Below are positions 43,830 to 52,113 of a DNA stretch of 64,000 nt, piece after piece (within the stretch, counting starts at the first letter, position 1; each line of letters opens with the position of its first letter). A model generated the notes under the pieces. It did not search any database. It had not been told where the DNA came from and worked only from the letters and a program-made list of their open reading frames with translations. The stretch is from Elusimicrobiota bacterium (GTDB lineage: Bacteria > Elusimicrobiota > Elusimicrobia > FEN-1173). The translations under genes were made by a program, and so were the position numbers. The stretch is from positions 992,001 to 1,056,000 of the forward strand of contig JADKHR010000001.1 of the NCBI GenBank assembly GCA_016721625.1, read 5' to 3'.

Positions 43830-44297
43830 CTAGAGGGTGGGACCCGCGGGCGGAGCGGGCACCGGCGGTGCCGGGGAAGCCCCCTCTTCCCCCACGGCCC
43901 GAACCCGGACCACATAGTAAGAAGTCTCCCCGAAAATCTTAGGGGGCACGCCGCGGTGTTGGTCGTAGCTTAACACGACGCGTTGTCCCATGGTGCCTTC
44001 AATGGAGGGAACGACTTTTTCATCACGCACCGTGAAGAAAAAGATCTCCGGCATGGCGCCGGGCAGGTTGACCATGGCCAGTTCCCCTTCCCAGGTTTTA
44101 AAGATCCAGCCGCGCTTGGAAAACTTTTGGACGAACCCGGCCCGTTCTCCGCTGGAATAGACGAAGCGGAGCGCCCCCCAGGCCCAAAGAGCGATTCCGA
44201 GAACCGCCAACCCACAGGCCATCAGGCTCCATTTAATAAGAGACCGTTTTATTTTCTGTCCCAACGTGCGTCCCGTCTGTGCCATGGATGTGTCCAT
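43830..44297 (-). CDS. Small single-span membrane protein of a conserved unknown family
   Basis: 155 residues. One membrane span at about 22-43 (W-S-L-M-A-C-G-L-A-V-L-G-I-A-L-W). Then a soluble domain with Y-S-S-G-E-R-A-G-F-V-Q-K-F-S-K-R-G-W, K-T-W-E-G-E-L and V-L-S-Y-D-Q, and a Pro-rich tail. The pattern S-x-G-x-R-A-G-x-x-x-K-F-S-x-K-G with K-T-x-E-G-E-L recurs in a membrane family of unknown function known from Bacteroidetes and others. It precedes glmU by about 60 bases and may share its transcript. Confidence 0.6.
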   Translation of the reverse strand: MDTSMAQTGRTLGQKIKRSLIKWSLMACGLAVLGIALWAWGALRFVYSSGERAGFVQKFSKRGWIFKTWEGELAMVNLPGAMPEIFFFTVRDEKVVPSIEGTMGQRVVLSYDQHRGVPPKIFGETSYYVVRVRAVGEEGASPAPPVPAPPAGPTL

Positions 44298-44441
44298 AAA
44301 AACCTCGCTCTGAAGGGAATGGGCGGCGCCGGACTGAGGCCCGCGGAAAGATTCTACCTGATTTTTAAACCGTCTTGTAACTGCTCAGCGGCAGACCCGG
44401 CGATGAGGCGTGGCCGTGTTAAGAAGCGGAGAAACTGTTTT

Positions 44442-44468
44442 TTCCCCCTCCTTCGCAAGGAGGGGGAA
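44442..44468. repeat. Palindromic repeat (site C)
   Basis: CCCCCTCCTT-cgc-AAGGAGGGGG, with flanking T/A pairs. It is the same stem type as sites A and B, but without the GGCTTTGACC leader. Confidence 0.65.
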
Positions 44469-44498
44469 GGGGAAGGTTCCATTGATTTTCAGTCTACG

Positions 44499-44591
44499 GC
44501 AAATCCCCCCAGCCCCCCTTTTTCCGAAGGGGGGAGAAAAAGGGACCTGGGATATTCCCCCCTTTCCTAAAGGGGGGCTGGGGGGATTTGC
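44499..44591. mobile_element. 93-bp MITE-like element with 23-bp perfect terminal inverted repeats
   Basis: The ends GCAAATCCCCCCAGCCCC + CCTTT and its exact reverse complement face each other across about 47 bases. No coding capacity. The shape is that of a small non-autonomous element or a large REP-type palindrome. No transposase gene is in the window, and target-site duplications are not obvious. Confidence 0.6.
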
Positions 44592-44676
44592 TGTGAAAAA
44601 TTTCAGGGCGGAAATGTCCGCCTTTTGAGCCGTTACCCCCTCCTCCGGGAAACAGCGCTCAGAAAAAGATCGGAAA

Positions 44677-47600
44677 TTAAGCCGCGGAGGAGATCGCCCG
44701 AGCCAAACGGTCAATCTGTTTCAGATCGCCCTTTTGAACGGGGACGGCCTTCAGTTGATCGAGGATGAAAACGAGGGCGTTTTCAAAGAGCCCTGAAGCG
44801 GAGCCGTTCCAATCAATCTCAAGCGCGGGAGGCACCAACAACACACACCCGGTGAAATGCCTGGCCCGAAGATCGGCCGGGACGCTTCTTTCCACCGCGC
44901 TCAAGGCCATCCGGAGCCCCTGGGAGTCCCGGATGACGGAGGAGGACGCGTCGACCCAGCGGACCCGTTCGGACCCGTTCCGTTGCTCCCTCCACGAATC
45001 CGCAGCGCGCCGGGCCTCAGGATCCAACGCCATCACCGTCATCTCGTTTTCGCCCCGGCCGTTGATCCGCGACCATTCGCCGATCAAAGAGGGCAGGTTC
45101 CCAGCGTTTTCCTTGGTCAGAAGAAGAATATCCAACCGACGGTCTTGGACGCGGCCCGCTGGCACCGCCTCCCCGAAATTCAGGGAGCGAGCGCTCCAGA
45201 AGCCCTCCAGAAGGAGCCGCCGCGCCGTTGGAAAATCAAGTCCCAGAGGGCCCGTTCCTTTCCTCAAGGAGTCCAACCAAAGACGGTCTTCCAGGCGCCC
45301 CCGCAAATGTTCCTCCCCCAAACCCAAAAGGAGTTCCCGGCCCGCGAGGATGGCCTTGATCTCCTCGGCCGCCGCAGGTCGATTTCCTCTTCGTCGCTCG
45401 ATTAAAGACGCCAGGGCCTTTGCCACCACGGAGACCTGGTCGGAGGCGGAACTTTCCCCACCCCGGTCCATGGCGAGCCCGGGTTCGGGCCCCTCCGAAT
45501 AGCCCGGTGGGTGGCGCACGACGAAAAGGTTGGTGTCCATCTTTGCATCGGTTCGAACGCGAACCTCCATCACCCGCGGAGCGGGATGCACACCCCCTTT
45601 GATCAAGGGAAACCCCGCGTTCGGGTCATAGTTTCCCGCGGTCGCCAACGCAGACTCAACAATGGGGTTGCCCATCCCGTCCGTTTGTTCCATGTTCCAC
45701 AACAAAGCGGAAGCCCCCGGTTTCAACAACCGGGGGAGGGCGTTGGCCAACGTGCGGAGAACGCTGTAACCGGCACCGTCAAACAACTCGGAGGGCGCGC
45801 GGTTTTGCGGATCCAACGACGCTTCCGTTTTGGAATAAGACGGCATATTCCAGAGCACGAGGTCGAACTTCACTGGATCGCCCTCCGGGTCGCCATTCTT
45901 TCGGGCCAACGGTTGACCCTGGGGACCCCACACCAGCCAAAGTTTTCCCTCCGAGTCCGCGGCGTTGTTCAGTTGGAAGGTTCGAAGGCGATGTTCCATC
46001 CCATGGAGACGGAACACATAGCGGGTGTTCTCCAAGGCTAAAGGATTAATGTCCGCCGCCCATATCTCGCCGGCGGTATGCCGGGCCGCGATCAGCGAAT
46101 CAAAACCGGAACCCGCTCCCAGGACCAACGTTCGAGACCCAGCCCCCTGGGGCCAGTTGAACAATCGGTCTTCGGTCGCCCGCAGGGCGCGGTAATACAC
46201 GAGGTCCATGTATTGCACCCGAAAGTCCCACGTCGCCGGAGCAAAAACGCCCGGAAAAACGGGAAACAAATATTCCATAAAATCGGAAAGGCGCCCCGCT
46301 CCCTTCTCAGGGCCCCGGCGATCCGCGCTGTTCATGAGGCTCACCAGTCGAACGTTCGGCCCGGACGAATTCTCCAGAAGAACCTCGACATATTGGGAGC
46401 CGGAAAATTTCCGACGCCCGATTTTCATCAGCTGGTTCCGGCTGGAGATGGCCACCGGGAAAATATCGTCCCAAGAGTTTTGAAAGATCTGGGGAGAGCC
46501 CCCCTTCCTCCATCGTCCCATGGGAAAATGGAAATCCAACAAATCCATGTAGAGCCACTCTCGACGGCCCTCCACGACAGGCGAGATCCCGGCCACCCAG
46601 CCTTGATCGTTCACGAAAAGATCCAAAACGGTGGCCACTTTTCCCTTTCCGATCAGCGTTCCCATCTCGCGTTGAAAGCTTTGGAGGGGCGTCAGAATCT
46701 GCTCCTTTTCCGGCACGTCGGCCAAATGAACCCGCGCCACCCATCCCGCCCATTGTTCCTCGGGAACGACGTCGACCTGGCATTCGGAAACCTCGCCGAA
46801 AATCGCCGTGAGAAAGGTCCGCGCGGGTGTTTCTTCAGGAAGTCCCGCCAGGACGTCGGAAAGGGTCTTCGGCGGCCGATGACCGGGCGGGAGCGCGCCG
46901 GAATCCCAAAGAGGTCCGGCGGTGACGGCCAGGAGGGAGGAAAGAGCGCCCGCCTCCCCCCGCCCCCGCCAGATCAACACCGTCAAGAGCAACGCCACAA
47001 AAATGCCTGAAAGAGGAACCACCATTTTCTTGAAAAAACGGCGAGCGCCGGGATCCGTCCACAGGACGGCGCTGAACAGGGCCAACGCGCCCAAGGCGGG
47101 TTGGACCCACCATAAGAAGGCGAGGCCCAAAGCCACGGGCCCCAGATCGTTCAAGCGGCCGTTGGATCGACCCGGTTCCTCCCAGGAACGAACGAGAGTC
47201 AAAGCCAACTCTTCCACCTCTTCGGGCGGAGCATGAATGCTTTGAACCGCCAGGCGGATCCTCGCCCCAAGGGTGGGGTCCACCGCGGCGCGACCATCCG
47301 CTTTCCATCCCTTGACCAGGGCGGCGGGGTTGTTGGCGCCATCGGCCAGAACCGAAAATTGGGCGTGGTCCAGGAGATAAAAACGAGATGGGTCATCGAT
47401 CACATACGCTCTCCCAAACTCCGAGAAAGCCCATTCGTTTTCAAAATTCTTTGGAACCAGAGGATCGACCTCCTCTCCTTTTTTTGGAACCCCGGCGATT
47501 TTGTCGGCGACAAAAATTCGAATTCGTCCATTCGTGGGGACCAACAACAAATTAAAGCTGTGTCCTTTGGCGGTGATCGCCTGGACGGCGAGGTGGGCCT

Positions 47601-50600
47601 GGAGAGCTAAGGCGTCCTTATGGTTTTCATCGGCTTCCAACACAAGGCCCGTGCCCAACCCGTCATCGACGACGGAAACGGTGACGGTCCCGGCCCGGCC
47701 CACCTCCCGAGTGGGGGCCCGCTCGAGAGGAAAAGGAAATCGAAGGAAATGCGCGTGCGCTTGGTTTTGGGAGGCGCCCGCTTTGAAATGATCGCCGTAG
47801 AACCACCCATTGATGGCGCCCCGGACCCCTTCTTTCCCTTGCAGATCATCCGAGGCGTTGATTTCCCCCAAAGCCTCAAGGACATCCCTAATGGCTTCCT
47901 TGGAATCCATGAAGGTTTGCGGAACGTTCCCGTCCCCTCGGGAAAAGATCGCGTGGTAAAACTGGTCGAGGGGTCCATGGGTGGAGTCGTAGGGCCAGAT
48001 GGGAAAGGGGTTGCAGGTGAACCACCAGACGCGATCCCCCTGGGAGCGCCATCGCAACCACATCTCTTTCCCGAAATGGTCCTTGATGTAGTCCGGCTGG
48101 AGAACGTACATGGCCGGATTTTCTTCCGCTTTACGGCGCGGAGTCCGCGCGTCCGCCACCGACGGGCCCGCCCCCCCCAACCCCGGACGTTTGGCGCGAT
48201 CGGTGTTTTGAATGGCGACCATCGATGCGCCGCGCAAGTTTTCAGGCGTGGGGTTGTGTCTCACCCCCACCCCGCCTTGAGGATCGAAAACGGCGTAATC
48301 GACAAGGTTCCCATCCTCTTCAATCGTGATGAAATGGGTCGGTTCCGGGTTTCCTTCCGTGTCCTTCGCGCTATCGAACCCGCCGTTGATTTGGCGTTCT
48401 TCCTTGAAAAGTTCTTTCAGGCTCTTGAAGAGGTCGTGTCCCGCCGCGCGTTCCCGGGGATGAACAAAAACATTTCCCTCCCGAAATTCAAAGGCGAGGT
48501 TCCCTTCCTTCGCTCCGTTCCGAAGGACCTCCCACAGGCGCGGGTCAAACCGCATCCGCCACCGGTAGGGCCATTGCAACCAGAGGGCCGTGAGGGGAAC
48601 CCGAAGTTTTTCGCCCAAGGTGCCCAGCCAACTTCGTTTCCCCGGGATCAGAGCATCGGATTGAAGTCCGTCCGGTTGCAGTCGGAAAGAAACGGTGCCC
48701 AGAGCGAGACCCTCCTTCGACAGACCGACGTCGGCGGCGCCGGCGGACTTGTCCGCGGCGGTTTGAGCGTCCACCGGAAGACCGAAAGTATGGTTGACCT
48801 TTTTTTCATCCGCGAAATCGGCCGGTCCGTTGGCGATTTCTTCGGCCGCATTCACAGCCGCGGCCGCGGCGGGAAGCGCCGTCGCCGCGATCGGCGGCGG
48901 GGCCAGGAAAAGTTTTTCTCCCGAAAAGAGTTTGTCGAGCGGGGTTTTCTCCCGTGTGAAAACGGAGAGCGCCGGGGTCCCCTGAACGGAATCGATCCGG
49001 GGGACGAAACGGATGACGGCGCACCCCGCTTCCGTCAGCCGCCGGGTGAGCCCCGGGGAGTGGAAACCGCCCGTAACCAAAAGGAATACGGGGGCCCCGG
49101 CGGTCCCTTGCGCCGACAGGAGATTCCGGGCCATGGCCTCGTCCCGAGCCTGAGCCTCGATGTAAAAGTTTTCGAAGAGCTTAAGATCAAGAGAACCTTC
49201 GCCCGCGCTCAGGGCGCGGTAATCCTCCCACTCAGCGGGGGATAAAGAAAAATCGACCAGTTTCGTCTGCAGGGAGAGACGTCTGGATTGCCTAACAAGA
49301 AAGCGCTCCCGCGAAGAGGTCGTGAGAGAACCGTAGATCTCCGATTCGGACCGTTCCAAATCCCGATAGAGATCCTCGGCGTCGATCCGGTCCGCCTCAA
49401 GGACATAGCGAACGTAACGGTCCAGCGCCGGGTAACGGGAAAACGCGACCCCGTGCTTCCCGCAGAGATCCCTCACGTATCCATAGAACTCACCGTAGCG
49501 GGTGCGGGCCAACCGATAGGAGGCGCTTCTTTGGCTGAGTTCCTCCAATTCATCGGGAGAGAGAACGCGAACCAAACGATCGATCACTTCCCCCCGTTCC
49601 CGTTCCACCTTTTGGAAATCCAAGGATTCTTCCAAAACCAGGGCGCTTAGATATTTTTCAATCGAGGTTGGAACCTGTCCCCCTCTGGCCGCCGCGATCG
49701 CTCTAACGTAATCGCTCAGGGAACCGTTCCTTTCCCTGAACCGTTGAACCGCCTGGTCAAAGGCTTTAAGGGAGGAATGAAAAACGGTCGCTTTTTCCGC
49801 TTCCAACTCAACCCGAAGCCCAGCCAGAATTGCTTTCATGTCCGCCGCCCGAGACTCGGACCGCCGATAGGCTTCCACGTTCAGTCGATAATGGATCGGA
49901 TCATCGACGCCGACGAGGGGGACCGACGTGCGGGCGAGCACGGCGCCATGAACAGGACCTGAGATTTCGCCATTTTTGAGGAGGAAATCCGCCGCCAAAC
50001 CGATGGCCTTCCTATTCGGGTAGGTCCGAAAGGGGTTCAGGCCCAAGGGAGCGAAGCCTCCCTCCAGAGCCACACCCCCGACTCGCCCATGGGAAAGGAG
50101 ATCCTGAACCGTCCGACTGATGTTGAGTTGGGCTTCCGCGTTTAAATGGATGTCCTGGATGTGGAGAACGATGGGCGCGGAGGGGGCCCCCTTTGAAGGA
50201 AGCGAAACCTTTCGAATCGAACCGAACCCATTGGAAAGAGAGGAGAGAAGCCCACGGTGACGAATGAGAAAAGAGGGAGGCAGACCCTCCGTGACAAAGG
50301 CGGGGGGCGAAGAAGCGAGGGCAACCGAGGCCGCCAAGGGCAAAACAGCCCAAGGATCGAGCCCCTTCGCCCCCTCAGAAACCCGGAGCGAGGCGGAGGC
50401 CAATGACACGGAGGCCGGACGGTTTCTCGAGCGCCGCCGCTCCGCCCAAAAAGAAGATTCCGGAACATGGGCGAACAGGGTCTGGGTTCCGAAATACGAA
50501 ACAGCGATGCCCGCCGCCAACAACCGGGAGAACCCTTTTCCATTCATTGGCACAAACTTTAGCGATTTAGAACGAGCTTTTTTCTTAAGGGCTTGTAACA

Positions 50601-50601
50601 T
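44677..50601 (-). CDS. Giant exported mosaic protein: TraB/ChaN-like, Ap4A-phosphorylase-like and methyltransferase-like parts
   Basis: About 1974 residues from the ATG at 50601 (an ATG at 50547 is an alternative). A signal-like stretch lies at about 20-45. Part 1 (145-535) has V-L-H-I-Q-D-I-H-L-N-A-E-A-Q, V-A-L-E-G-G-F and V-T-G-G-F-H-S-P-G-L, like the TraB/ChaN superfamily. Part 2 (about 680-1100) has N-P-F-P-I-W-P and A-G-A-S-Q-N-Q-A-H-A-H-F, close to the HxH site of ATP adenylyltransferase/DUF4922 proteins. Two membrane spans follow (about 1153-1181, 1194-1211). Part 3 has L-V-L-G-A-G-S-G-F-D-S (1492), A-D-I-N-P-L-A and L-W-N-M-P-S-Y, like an S-adenosylmethionine methyltransferase. The last 260 residues are unrecognised. 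It lies between tRNA-Gln and glmU. Residue order is seen; activities are inference. The frame is clean throughout. Confidence 0.75.
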   Translation of the reverse strand: MLQALKKKARSKSLKFVPMNGKGFSRLLAAGIAVSYFGTQTLFAHVPESSFWAERRRSRNRPASVSLASASLRVSEGAKGLDPWAVLPLAASVALASSPPAFVTEGLPPSFLIRHRGLLSSLSNGFGSIRKVSLPSKGAPSAPIVLHIQDIHLNAEAQLNISRTVQDLLSHGRVGGVALEGGFAPLGLNPFRTYPNRKAIGLAADFLLKNGEISGPVHGAVLARTSVPLVGVDDPIHYRLNVEAYRRSESRAADMKAILAGLRVELEAEKATVFHSSLKAFDQAVQRFRERNGSLSDYVRAIAAARGGQVPTSIEKYLSALVLEESLDFQKVERERGEVIDRLVRVLSPDELEELSQRSASYRLARTRYGEFYGYVRDLCGKHGVAFSRYPALDRYVRYVLEADRIDAEDLYRDLERSESEIYGSLTTSSRERFLVRQSRRLSLQTKLVDFSLSPAEWEDYRALSAGEGSLDLKLFENFYIEAQARDEAMARNLLSAQGTAGAPVFLLVTGGFHSPGLTRRLTEAGCAVIRFVPRIDSVQGTPALSVFTREKTPLDKLFSGEKLFLAPPPIAATALPAAAAAVNAAEEIANGPADFADEKKVNHTFGLPVDAQTAADKSAGAADVGLSKEGLALGTVSFRLQPDGLQSDALIPGKRSWLGTLGEKLRVPLTALWLQWPYRWRMRFDPRLWEVLRNGAKEGNLAFEFREGNVFVHPRERAAGHDLFKSLKELFKEERQINGGFDSAKDTEGNPEPTHFITIEEDGNLVDYAVFDPQGGVGVRHNPTPENLRGASMVAIQNTDRAKRPGLGGAGPSVADARTPRRKAEENPAMYVLQPDYIKDHFGKEMWLRWRSQGDRVWWFTCNPFPIWPYDSTHGPLDQFYHAIFSRGDGNVPQTFMDSKEAIRDVLEALGEINASDDLQGKEGVRGAINGWFYGDHFKAGASQNQAHAHFLRFPFPLERAPTREVGRAGTVTVSVVDDGLGTGLVLEADENHKDALALQAHLAVQAITAKGHSFNLLLVPTNGRIRIFVADKIAGVPKKGEEVDPLVPKNFENEWAFSEFGRAYVIDDPSRFYLLDHAQFSVLADGANNPAALVKGWKADGRAAVDPTLGARIRLAVQSIHAPPEEVEELALTLVRSWEEPGRSNGRLNDLGPVALGLAFLWWVQPALGALALFSAVLWTDPGARRFFKKMVVPLSGIFVALLLTVLIWRGRGEAGALSSLLAVTAGPLWDSGALPPGHRPPKTLSDVLAGLPEETPARTFLTAIFGEVSECQVDVVPEEQWAGWVARVHLADVPEKEQILTPLQSFQREMGTLIGKGKVATVLDLFVNDQGWVAGISPVVEGRREWLYMDLLDFHFPMGRWRKGGSPQIFQNSWDDIFPVAISSRNQLMKIGRRKFSGSQYVEVLLENSSGPNVRLVSLMNSADRRGPEKGAGRLSDFMEYLFPVFPGVFAPATWDFRVQYMDLVYYRALRATEDRLFNWPQGAGSRTLVLGAGSGFDSLIAARHTAGEIWAADINPLALENTRYVFRLHGMEHRLRTFQLNNAADSEGKLWLVWGPQGQPLARKNGDPEGDPVKFDLVLWNMPSYSKTEASLDPQNRAPSELFDGAGYSVLRTLANALPRLLKPGASALLWNMEQTDGMGNPIVESALATAGNYDPNAGFPLIKGGVHPAPRVMEVRVRTDAKMDTNLFVVRHPPGYSEGPEPGLAMDRGGESSASDQVSVVAKALASLIERRRGNRPAAAEEIKAILAGRELLLGLGEEHLRGRLEDRLWLDSLRKGTGPLGLDFPTARRLLLEGFWSARSLNFGEAVPAGRVQDRRLDILLLTKENAGNLPSLIGEWSRINGRGENEMTVMALDPEARRAADSWREQRNGSERVRWVDASSSVIRDSQGLRMALSAVERSVPADLRARHFTGCVLLVPPALEIDWNGSASGLFENALVFILDQLKAVPVQKGDLKQIDRLARAISSAA

Positions 50602-50675
50602 TATTGTAAATGATCCATGCGAAGAGGAAGGGCCGTTCTGGGAGGAGACAGGGCGGATAAATAGCGATAAAAAAG

Positions 50676-50747
50676 CTGGGGCGCTAGGATTCGAACCTAG
50701 GGATGACGGCTCCAAAGGCCGTTGCCTTACCGCTTGGCGACGCCCCA
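50676..50747 (-). tRNA. trnQ: tRNA-Gln (anticodon TTG)
   Basis: Minus strand, 72 bases. The acceptor arm TGGGGCG pairs with CGCCCCA, with G as discriminator. The D arm is GCCAAGCGGTAAGGC, the anticodon arm ACGGC-CTTTGGA-GCCGT with anticodon TTG, and the T arm CTAGG-TTCGAAT-CCTAG. CCA is not encoded. A T6 run follows at once and may end transcription. It lies between spoVG and the giant gene, in the ispE-prs neighbourhood where tRNA-Gln is often found. Confidence 0.95.
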
Positions 50748-50891
50748 TCTGGCGAACCCGACGAAAAAAGGCGCCTCTCAAGCGGCGAGGCCCCGAACTT
50801 CTTCGACGGAAAACGCCCGCAGATCATATCAAATAAATGGCCAAGGGCCAAAGACCGTCGGTGGATGACGCTTAAAAAAAAGGAAGCGGGT

Positions 50892-51185
50892 TCAGGGAAA
50901 AGCCGGGGGGGGCGAGCTTGGCGGCGGAACTTTTTTTATTTCCTGCTCGTAGGCGACGAAAATCCTTTTTTCAAGGTAAGTCCGAAATTCGCTGTGAATG
51001 GGGTGGGCCACATCTTTAAACGTCCCGTCCGCCAGTTTTCGGGAAGGCATGCAGAGCATGAGGCCTTTCTCTCCCTCCACGACCTTCATGTTGCGAACGG
51101 CGAAACACTTATCAAAGGTGACCGTGACGAAGGCCTTGAGCTTGTCCTCCGTGCGGAGAGTGACGCGAATTTCGGTGATTTCCAT
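50892..51185 (-). CDS. spoVG: SpoVG-family RNA/DNA-binding regulator
   Basis: 97 residues from the ATG at 51185 behind GAGGTGG. The fold marks are M-E-I-T-E-I-R-V, L-K-A-F-V-T-V-T-F-D, F-A-V-R-N-M-K-V-V-E-G, M-P-S-R-K and F-K-D-V-A-H-P-I. It ends in a Pro-rich tail. SpoVG proteins bind nucleic acid and tune gene expression; outside Firmicutes their targets are little known. The start lies 74 bases inside the ispE frame, so the two are closely coupled. Confidence 0.93.
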   Translation of the reverse strand: MEITEIRVTLRTEDKLKAFVTVTFDKCFAVRNMKVVEGEKGLMLCMPSRKLADGTFKDVAHPIHSEFRTYLEKRIFVAYEQEIKKVPPPSSPPPAFP

Positions 51186-52113
51186 GAGAACCCACCTCGT
51201 CGACCATCGTCGTGCTTGAAAGGCGGCGTAGCACGGACGACACCAGCCGGACATCCCAGGGCTCCCCGCGTAGCCGCGCCGCCACCTGCCGACCGTGTCT
51301 GGAGTTCTCGACCACCCCGAAAACGGACGATCCGGAGCCCGTCATCAACGCGTTCAGACACCCGGCGCGTAAAAGAGCCTCTTTCACTTGGGCCACGGGC
51401 ACCAACCGAGGGAGAACCGCCTCTTCCAGCCGATTGAACAACCAGGGCGCCCAAAGACGCGGAGACGCGCCGTCCTGAATCGCCCGCGTTAGTTTAAGGC
51501 CGGAACGGCGCTTCGTCAAGGGGAATCGGAGGGCCCGGTAGGCTTCTGGAGTGGAGGAGAAAATTCTGGGAAAAACTAAAACAAAATGGAAGGTTCGACC
51601 CCGGCGCGGTGAAAGAAAGGTCAAACGGTCCCCCACGCCCCCGGCCGAGGCCAAGCCCCCGCGCAGGAAGAAGGGCACATCCGCTCCGAGCCGGCGCGCC
51701 AGCGGGAGAAGCGCCTCCCAGGGGGCCCGGACGGGGGAGCGGCCGGTCGCCAGAGACCAGCAGGCCTTGAGCGCCGCGGCCGCGTTCCCCGACCCCCCGC
51801 CCAAACCCGCCCCGATGGGAATCCGTTTGGTGAGCGAAAAAGAGAAACCCGGGGTTGTGGGGAAGGCGTCTTGGAAGACCCGGGCCGCCCGGAGAACGAG
51901 ATTGGTTTCGTCCGTCGGCAGGGACCCCTCGTTCGTGACCAGAGTCGTCGCCGACGTCGCCCGGGCGCGGACCCGCAGGGTGTCGGAGAGGGAGATTTCC
52001 TGGAAAAGGGTGGAGAGGGTGTGGTAACCGTCGGGCCGGCGCCGCAGGACCTCCAGGAACAGGTTGATTTTGGAAGGCGACGCCAGCGTCAGCGCCCGGT
52101 GCGCGGGGCTCAC
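51112..52113 (-). CDS. ispE: 4-diphosphocytidyl-2-C-methyl-D-erythritol kinase
   Basis: 333 residues as read; the family is usually nearer 290. GHMP-kinase marks are S-P-S-K-I-N-L-F-L, R-R-x-D-G-Y-H, the ATP loop P-I-G-A-G-L-G-G-G-S-G-N-A-A-A and M-T-G-S-G-S-S-V-F-G. It phosphorylates CDP-methylerythritol in the non-mevalonate isoprenoid pathway, supplying polyprenyl carriers. About 25 extra residues at the end (S-H-G-N-H-R-N-S...) are read through spoVG in another frame, so a lost stop or one-base shift near 51200 is likely. Its start overlaps the TPR-LolB stop by four bases. Confidence 0.93.
   Translation of the reverse strand: MSPAHRALTLASPSKINLFLEVLRRRPDGYHTLSTLFQEISLSDTLRVRARATSATTLVTNEGSLPTDETNLVLRAARVFQDAFPTTPGFSFSLTKRIPIGAGLGGGSGNAAAALKACWSLATGRSPVRAPWEALLPLARRLGADVPFFLRGGLASAGGVGDRLTFLSPRRGRTFHFVLVFPRIFSSTPEAYRALRFPLTKRRSGLKLTRAIQDGASPRLWAPWLFNRLEEAVLPRLVPVAQVKEALLRAGCLNALMTGSGSSVFGVVENSRHGRQVAARLRGEPWDVRLVSSVLRRLSSTTMVDEVGSHGNHRNSRHSPHGGQAQGLRHGHL

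Larger units (their letters stand above)
44298..44676. other. Intergenic region with palindromic repeats
   Basis: About 380 bases between the giant gene's stop and the small membrane protein. Two repeat elements (listed separately) fill the middle. No gene seen in either strand. Confidence 0.5.

Noticed and set aside
47620..49245. 541-codon plus-strand open frame opposite the giant gene
   Set aside because: No recognisable motif, while the minus strand carries clear enzyme motifs across the same bases.
50581..50760. tRNA-Gln as an integration site for the giant gene
   Set aside because: I looked for a second copy of the tRNA 3' end near 44.3-44.7 kb and saw none, and no integrase gene is present.
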